NCBI GenBank assembly: GCA_018816485.1
Contig: JAHIVL010000075.1
Location: forward strand, 1 to 19,044
Direction of reading: 5' to 3'
Origin: Patescibacteria group bacterium
Lineage (GTDB): Bacteria > Patescibacteriota > Microgenomatia > UBA1400 > PJMF01
Length of the DNA stretch: 19,044 nt
The position numbers were made by a program, and so were the translations under genes. Of the stretch, positions 15,516-19,044 are shown in pieces; the stretch's first letter is position 1, and each line of letters starts with the position of its first letter. Under the pieces are notes generated by a model that searched no databases, was not told the DNA's origin, and was given only the letters and a program-made list of their open reading frames with translations.

Positions 15516-16466
15516 TTAAACAACCCCTCCTTTAAAGAAAACAACTAAGTATGCAATAAAAATAAATAGTATGATATGGGCTAAATTTTTGCCTACAAGT
15601 CTAACTGATTTTCTGTGACTAATCACAAAACCATCATATAAGAGGACTACAACTAACAAAAAGATGATGCTCAAAAAAAATGCTTTTAAAAGGTGAAGTG
15701 GAGACATCAAAATTCCTTGGGACAAACTTCCTTGAGGAACTACTGATGTTGCTAAAACTTCAGAATCATTAACGTTGACCACTTTCTCTATTGGTAAACT
15801 TTCTTGTGGAATAACCTTGCCTGGCAAAGTATTTTCCAAAGTCACTCCAACAACTTCAACACTAGGAGTGGTGGATAATCCTGTATCTGTAGCCAAAGTT
15901 CCAAACATTTGCACAACAAGTGTTGTCTCGACACCTTTAAGCTTCCCGTCGACGACTGCAAGACCTATGTCTCTGTATCTTGGATTCATAATATTTGCTT
16001 TATGAGTAGGTGAATTCATCCAAGCTGCCATCATCGGAGGTGTTGAATCAAAATCTCGGGCCAAATTTTCACCAGCAATTTTATAATTATAATTAACACT
16101 CTTTATAAAATCCCACGGCTCTTTGCCACTTGGGGAAGTATGTGACCAATATTGATCAGTAAACATGTCTCTGGCTTTGCCTGCGGCGGCCTCTGACAAC
16201 GAGGAATTGTAGGTCAACGCAACTAGTCCTTGACTCGTTCTTTCTCTATTAGTACCTTCAATTATTTGTGAAACAACAATAGAAGAAGCATATCCAAGTA
16301 TATTTCCTTGAGGTAAATCTAATAAAGAAAGTGTAGCGACCAGCTGATAAAAGCCCAAGGCTATCAGAGTCATAAACACTAATGGCTTAGGATGCAAAAT
16401 CTTTGATCTATGATTATTAGATTTTTGGGGATGAAATAAATGACTTATAATTTTTAATAATTTCAC
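15516..16466 (-). CDS. CAP/SCP-domain (YkwD-like) membrane protein
   Basis: 316 residues if it starts at the GTG at 16466. I prefer this GTG because TTGTTT (16501-16496), 17 nt, CATAAT (16478-16473) and 6 nt lead exactly to it, and because the ATG alternative at 16550 would add 28 residues that overlap the previous gene. Order: a cytoplasmic segment KLLKIISHLFHPQKSNNHRSK, TM (about 30-48), then the CAP domain: TNRERTSQGLVALTYN, AAAGKARDMF, YWSHTSPSGKEPWDFI, AGENLARDF, AAWMNSPTHKANIMNPRYRDIGLAV. The two His and the Glu that form the CAP cavity are present. Two TM helices close the protein (LLKAFFLSIIFLLVVVLLYDGF and LAHIILFIFIAYLVVFF). CAP proteins are exported; peptidase or binding roles are proposed, but its role here is unknown. 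A 16550 start remains possible. Confidence 0.88.
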   Translation of the reverse strand: MKLLKIISHLFHPQKSNNHRSKILHPKPLVFMTLIALGFYQLVATLSLLDLPQGNILGYASSIVVSQIIEGTNRERTSQGLVALTYNSSLSEAAAGKARDMFTDQYWSHTSPSGKEPWDFIKSVNYNYKIAGENLARDFDSTPPMMAAWMNSPTHKANIMNPRYRDIGLAVVDGKLKGVETTLVVQMFGTLATDTGLSTTPSVEVVGVTLENTLPGKVIPQESLPIEKVVNVNDSEVLATSVVPQGSLSQGILMSPLHLLKAFFLSIIFLLVVVLLYDGFVISHRKSVRLVGKNLAHIILFIFIAYLVVFFKGGVV

Positions 16467-16472
16467 TCCGTC

Positions 16473-16501
16473 ATTATGATGAAAATCATTATCTAAAACA
16501 A
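16473..16501 (-). promoter_or_regulatory. Internal promoter before the CAP gene, leaderless GTG
   Basis: Minus strand TTGTTT (16501-16496), 17-nt spacer, CATAAT (16478-16473), then 6 nt (GACGGA) to a GTG. The promoter overlaps the end of the upstream gene (stop at 16491-16489). It would let the CAP gene be expressed apart from the tasA module. Confidence 0.45.
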
Positions 16502-17571
16502 GAGGAAATCTCAGAGCTGTTCCCTGATTGATCGAATGATTTAATCGCAAAATAGTTTTTCTCTGAATCTATATTTTGAAATAGCATATTTTCACTACCA
16601 CCTGACTTTGAGGGCAAACTTGAAACTCCAAATTTTTTAAAATCAACTAGACTCACTCTTTCTAATAAATCCCAATCGACAATCTCATTAATTTCACTAT
16701 CCGACACTGCAGACTCATATAAAGCTGGTAAATTAGAAAAATTATCAATCGGGGAAGTAAATGTAATACTTAATTCTATATCTGACTCCGCAAAACATTT
16801 TAGATCACTAATCGTGGCTGGATAACTGAAGTCTGTATCGATAATAATAAATTTTGAGTCCTCGGTATTCCCAAATGAATCAACAGAATAATACTCTATT
16901 TCATTGTTGTAAAAATGTTCTGTAATTAAAAATTCATATGGGGATACTAATACTTGGTTTTTTTGTATTATTAGGCCATTTTCTTCGATTGAGTATTTTA
17001 AATAAATTTCAGCATTATCTTTGGAAACTGTAAATCTTAATAAATCATTTTCTTTAGCCAAAAATCTTGAAGTACTAACTTCTTTTAATGCTAGAGTTGG
17101 CGAATTTATTTCGTCAAAAGTATTTTTTGAAATAAAATCTAATGAGTAATTATTATCACTAGATTTGTGATTCTTCAAATTTACAAATCCTCTTTTCCAA
17201 ATTCCAGTTTCAATAGTGTCTTGTAAAATAATTTGGCCATTTATTTTTAGTAAAAAATTTGGATCATCAAACCCAGACGCGTTCTCACTAGAATCAACTT
17301 TATATTGAAACGATAAATATTGATTTTGTGTTGTGATAAAACTTTGCTGTGGATTAGACAAGTTTTGAGAATCTATTTTTTCATCAATCGAGTAGACCGC
17401 TTCATCCTTGATAATTTCTAAACTTGATTCCGCTGGTCTCCACTCTGACATTGTTAAATTAAAGCTTTCACTTTGAACCGAGTTAGAAAAAAATGATATT
17501 GTTTTGGTAATTAGCAAACTAGCAAATAATAAAACTAACAGATAAAAAAGAGGTAACTTATTTTTTAGCAT
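16489..17571 (-). CDS. Exported Ig/FN3-like protein with a SipW-type signal sequence
   Basis: 360 residues from the ATG at 17571, which overlaps the sipW end by 14 nt; a longer frame to 17595 would overlap more and push extra residues before the signal. Hydrophobic helix at about 6-22, then TISFFSNSVQSESF (24-37), which closely parallels TTAYFTNSSQSDENVF in the TasA-like protein. Next are beta-rich regions: one with FQYKVDSS...LKINGQIILQDTIETG (carbohydrate-binding-like or jelly-roll-like), one Ig-like module around LLRFTVSKDNAEIYLKYSIE to EYYSVDSFGNTEDSKF, and a C-terminal FN3-like module from PATISDLKCFAESD to IKSFDQSGNSSEISSCFR. The only two cysteines lie at the ends of that last module and could form a disulfide. 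No C-terminal anchor is seen. Likely a SipW-processed surface protein that acts with the fibre protein; this is inference. Confidence 0.82.
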   Translation of the reverse strand: MLKNKLPLFYLLVLLFASLLITKTISFFSNSVQSESFNLTMSEWRPAESSLEIIKDEAVYSIDEKIDSQNLSNPQQSFITTQNQYLSFQYKVDSSENASGFDDPNFLLKINGQIILQDTIETGIWKRGFVNLKNHKSSDNNYSLDFISKNTFDEINSPTLALKEVSTSRFLAKENDLLRFTVSKDNAEIYLKYSIEENGLIIQKNQVLVSPYEFLITEHFYNNEIEYYSVDSFGNTEDSKFIIIDTDFSYPATISDLKCFAESDIELSITFTSPIDNFSNLPALYESAVSDSEINEIVDWDLLERVSLVDFKKFGVSSLPSKSGGSENMLFQNIDSEKNYFAIKSFDQSGNSSEISSCFR

Positions 17572-18019
17572 TTTTAATTTTTCCCAATAGTACAAAAATT
17601 AATATTAAAATAAGAAAATAAACAAAATATTTTGACTGCAAGTACATAAATAAAAAACCTAAAAATGGAATAATAAATTTGACTTTTCCTAAAATATTTT
17701 TATTTGAAACTGAGCTAAAGTCTGAAGACTGATTAGCGTCACCTTTGGTTTCGAAATCGCTGCTAATTTCAAAACCAGTATCGATTTTGGAAACCAGCCG
17801 GTGGGTTATTATTCCCCCATTATTTTTAAAGCTAATGATATCGCCAATTTCGTATTGTTTGCTTTTAAAAATTACCACCAAGTCTCCCCTTTTTATTAGT
17901 GGAAACATCGAGTTGGATGTAACTATAAGTGGCTTTGCTTTAAGAAGATATCCAGCCACTGCAAGAAGCATAAATACAATTAAAAGAATATTGAAAATTA
18001 TGTATTTACTGTATTTCAT
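17558..18019 (-). CDS. sipW: SipW-type signal peptidase I
   Basis: 153 residues. It is a membrane serine protease that removes signal peptides. Visible: TM1 (about 7-27), catalytic Ser37 in SNSMFP, KRGDLVVI, and THRL with His73 in place of the usual bacterial Lys, which marks the ER/SipW (Ser-His) class. A GDAN motif (93-96) and a C-terminal TM region (about 116-148) follow. SipW in Bacillus processes TasA and TapA, and here the gene follows a TasA-like gene directly. The intergenic gap holds a perfect 11-bp hairpin just upstream of the ATG, and there is no Shine-Dalgarno. Confidence 0.9.
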   Translation of the reverse strand: MKYSKYIIFNILLIVFMLLAVAGYLLKAKPLIVTSNSMFPLIKRGDLVVIFKSKQYEIGDIISFKNNGGIITHRLVSKIDTGFEISSDFETKGDANQSSDFSSVSNKNILGKVKFIIPFLGFLFMYLQSKYFVYFLILILIFVLLGKIKNAKK

Positions 18020-18031
18020 TTTTGATTTTTT

Positions 18032-18065
18032 TGAGGCGTGCAGAATTAATTGTTTGCACGCCTCA
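18032..18065 (-). promoter_or_regulatory. Intercistronic hairpin between tasA and sipW
   Basis: Perfect inverted repeat TGAGGCGTGCA (18032-18042) and TGCACGCCTCA (18055-18065) with a 12-nt A/T loop. In the minus-strand mRNA it is followed by an A-run and the sipW ATG, with no T-tract, so it is not a normal rho-independent terminator. It could protect the tasA message from 3' decay or limit sipW expression. Confidence 0.6.
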
Positions 18066-18075
18066 GAGATTCTAC

Positions 18076-18654
18076 TTAGTAATTAACTGGCCATTCAGCT
18101 CCATCATCAATCTGTCTAGCTGCCAAGTGCAAGCTTGCAGAAAAAAACTCGTTTTGATATTGATCCTCGGTAGTCTCACTAAGCTTGGTAGTGAGCTTAA
18201 AATCTTCTCTTGCTCCAGGAATCAATTCTAGTAAATTCAGCTCACTTCCATCAGCGCTTAGATAAAACTCGTCTCCAATATTAAGACCAGTGCTATTGAT
18301 AACCAGCCACTCATCATTCACTTTGCGCTCCAACTTTGTGATCTCAAAAACTGAAGTGTCTAGCTCTTCACTACTCCAAATACCTCCCAAATAACCTTTT
18401 GCATACTCAGTCATTGATCCTGTATTAGTCATCGAAAACTCCATAGAATGTTCACTCCCAGGAAACCAATTTTGCACTGAAAGCACGTTGTCTTGAGTAA
18501 CTTCTATCTTCAAATCACCGGAAGTAAAAACATTTTCATCCGATTGAGATGAATTAGTAAAGTAAGCCGTCGTAGTTGAAATGACAAAAATTACAAACAA
18601 CGAAAGAATTAACAGCGGTTTATAACTTTTTTTTGATGTATTTTGAATATTCAT
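18076..18654 (-). CDS. tasA: TasA/camelysin-family fibre protein with SipW-type signal
   Basis: 192 residues. The charged N-terminus and hydrophobic helix (13-26) are followed by TTTAYFTNSSQSDENVFTSG, the typical signature of SipW-dependent TasA/camelysin (Peptidase_M73) proteins; cleavage probably falls after Ala30. The mature part has the jelly-roll-like pattern GDLKIEV, NWFPGSEHSMEFSMTNTGSMTEYAKGYL and a final FFSASLHLAARQ strand, as in this family. In Bacillus such proteins form biofilm matrix fibres; here a surface fibre or coat is inferred. It is the first gene of the module, with sipW and an Ig/FN3-like protein after it. The ATG at 18654 has an ideal AGGAG 5 nt upstream, but that site lies in a hairpin. 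The metalloprotease activity once proposed for camelysin cannot be judged here. Confidence 0.85.
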   Translation of the reverse strand: MNIQNTSKKSYKPLLILSLFVIFVISTTTAYFTNSSQSDENVFTSGDLKIEVTQDNVLSVQNWFPGSEHSMEFSMTNTGSMTEYAKGYLGGIWSSEELDTSVFEITKLERKVNDEWLVINSTGLNIGDEFYLSADGSELNLLELIPGAREDFKLTTKLSETTEDQYQNEFFSASLHLAARQIDDGAEWPVNY

Positions 18655-18691
18655 ATATTCTCCTGATAATTAATATTAAGTGGAGAATATA
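18654..18691 (-). promoter_or_regulatory. SD-sequestering hairpin in the tasA leader
   Basis: In the mRNA the arm TATATTCTCC (18691-18682) is exactly complementary to GGAGAATATA (18663-18654), which holds most of the AGGAG ribosome site and the A of the start codon. The loop is 18 nt of A/T-rich sequence. The geometry fits an RNA thermometer, a protein-bound translational operator, or a DNA operator. It is an exact 10-bp match in an AT-rich region, of which GGAG is the GC-rich part. Confidence 0.55.
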
Positions 18692-18717
18692 AGAGAAATC
18701 TTACATTTAGCTTGAGT

Positions 18718-18746
18718 TTGAAGTAGGTTGACCCACTTGGTATAAT
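18718..18746 (+). promoter_or_regulatory. Promoter of tRNA-Glu
   Basis: TTGAAG (18718-18723), 17-nt spacer and TATAAT (18741-18746) preceded by TGG, which gives both a -35 and an extended -10. The predicted start at about 18753 gives a 14-nt 5' trailer. The -35 lies within the shared divergent region with tasA. Confidence 0.7.
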
Positions 18747-18766
18747 ATTGGTTTAAGTCACGCCAA

Positions 18767-18838
18767 GGCCCCATCGTCTAGTGGTTAGGACGTCAGGTTC
18801 TCATCCTGGCAACCAGGGTTCGATTCCCTGTGGGGTCA
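18767..18838 (+). tRNA. tRNA-Glu (anticodon CTC)
   Basis: A cloverleaf folds by hand: acceptor GGCCCCA with TGGGGTC (one G-T), D arm GTC/GAC, anticodon stem TCAGG/CCTGG with loop TTCTCAT (anticodon CTC, reading GAG), variable region CAAC, T arm CAGGG/CCCTG with TTCGATT loop, and discriminator A at 18838. CCA is not encoded, so the CCA-adding enzyme must add it. Confidence 0.93.
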
Positions 18839-18840
18839 CA
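18822..18840 (+). repeat. Direct repeat copy 1 (tRNA-Glu 3' end)
   Basis: GATTCCCTGTGGGGTCACA covers the 3' half of the T arm, the acceptor 3' strand, the discriminator and two following bases. An identical copy lies exactly 200 nt downstream. Confidence 0.85.
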
Positions 18841-18876
18841 TAATAAAAAAGAGCTATATATAGCTCTTTTTTATTA
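18841..18876. terminator. Rho-independent terminator after tRNA-Glu, bidirectional
   Basis: A perfect 36-bp palindrome with half-site TAATAAAAAAGAGCTATA. The stem contains AAAAAAGAGCTA/TAGCTCTTTTTT, so it ends in a T-tract on the plus strand and equally on the minus strand. It starts 3 nt after the tRNA discriminator base. Confidence 0.85.
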
Positions 18877-18897
18877 TATTATCGCATAGTTAGAATT

Positions 18898-18990
18898 GGG
18901 CGCTCGTTGGACTTTGTCCAACTAGGTTCCGACGGCGAGTGGTGAGTGAAGTGAAACGAAGCGAGGCACCCGCCTAGTGCATGCGAGCCC
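18898..18990. other. GC-rich structured element of unknown nature
   Basis: This stretch is much richer in G/C than the rest of the window and holds nested inverted repeats: GGGCGCTCG at 18898-18906 against CGAGCCC at 18984-18990 (two-base bulge), GTTGGAC-TTT-GTCCAAC at 18906-18922, ACTAGG at 18921-18926 against CCTAGT at 18973-18978, and GGCG/GGTG at 18934-18944 against CACC/CGCC at 18967-18974 (the last two pairings overlap and are alternatives in part). A purine-rich GAGTGAAGTGAAACGAAGCG run fills the central loop. No coding frame is evident. It may be a structured RNA, a repeat family, or the end of a mobile element. Confidence 0.45.
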
Positions 18991-19021
18991 TCCTATAGAA
19001 AGTATAAGTTGGCGAGTCGTA

Positions 19022-19040
19022 GATTCCCTGTGGGGTCACA
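19022..19040 (+). repeat. Direct repeat copy 2 (orphan tRNA-Glu 3' end)
   Basis: This is identical over 19 bases to 18822-18840, but the sequence before it (GAGTCGTA) does not continue the tRNA, so no second tRNA gene is present in the window. An orphan 3' tRNA end is the expected form of an attachment site or of a decayed duplication. Confidence 0.75.
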
Positions 19041-19044
19041 CACA

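Noticed and set aside
16467..16550. ATG start at 16550 for the CAP gene
   Set aside because: It overlaps the end of the Ig/FN3-like gene and is upstream of a promoter leading to GTG 16466. Kept as an alternative, not excluded.
1..19044. CRISPR arrays, insertion sequences, rRNA
   Set aside because: No spaced repeat arrays, transposase motifs or rRNA segments were seen on either strand.

Overview
AT-rich chromosomal window from a bacterium that uses TGA as a stop codon: secD and the nucleotidyltransferase gene both end in TGA, the former in an ATGA overlap. Small genes with tiny or negative spacing, a compact AspRS, leaderless-type promoters and many short membrane proteins of unknown function suggest a Candidate Phyla Radiation (Patescibacteria) member. 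TGA stops argue against the code-25 lineages (Gracilibacteria/Absconditabacteria). This placement is inference; no rRNA is present.

Layout. (1) 1-1256, minus: 5' part of aspS, cut by the window edge, with its own promoter. (2) 1352-2894, minus: a decayed nucleoside-kinase-like fragment lying behind a complete AAA+DUF4143 ATPase. The ATPase promoter has a 13-bp inverted repeat centred on its -35 box. (3) 2925-6327: recJ (minus) and a CCA-adding enzyme gene (plus), divergent from a 70-nt region. (4) 6311-12217, minus: one tight operon, frr - rseP-like site-2 protease - a 43-aa single-helix protein - DUF3048 protein - winged-helix/nucleotidyltransferase regulator - secD - secF. It joins ribosome recycling to membrane proteolysis and Sec export. 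(5) 12312-13217, plus: DUF1189 membrane protein. (6) 13188-15188, minus: a sugar-nucleotide transferase (RmlA-like) with two exported or membrane proteins of unknown function. (7) 15258-18654, minus: a TasA/camelysin-like fibre protein, a SipW-type signal peptidase, an Ig/FN3-like secreted protein, a CAP-domain protein and a small membrane protein, probably a surface-fibre export module. (8) 18718-19044, plus: tRNA-Glu(CTC) with promoter and terminator, then a GC-rich structured stretch ending in an exact 19-bp copy of the tRNA 3' end.

Recurring architecture. At four genes (ATPase, recJ, DUF1189, CAP) a -10 box lies exactly 6 nt before the start codon, as expected for leaderless mRNAs. Clear Shine-Dalgarno sequences appear before tasA, the RmlA-like gene, the 85-aa gene and secF. 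The tasA Shine-Dalgarno is buried in a 10-bp hairpin, and a second perfect hairpin separates tasA from sipW, so the surface-fibre module looks controlled at the RNA level.
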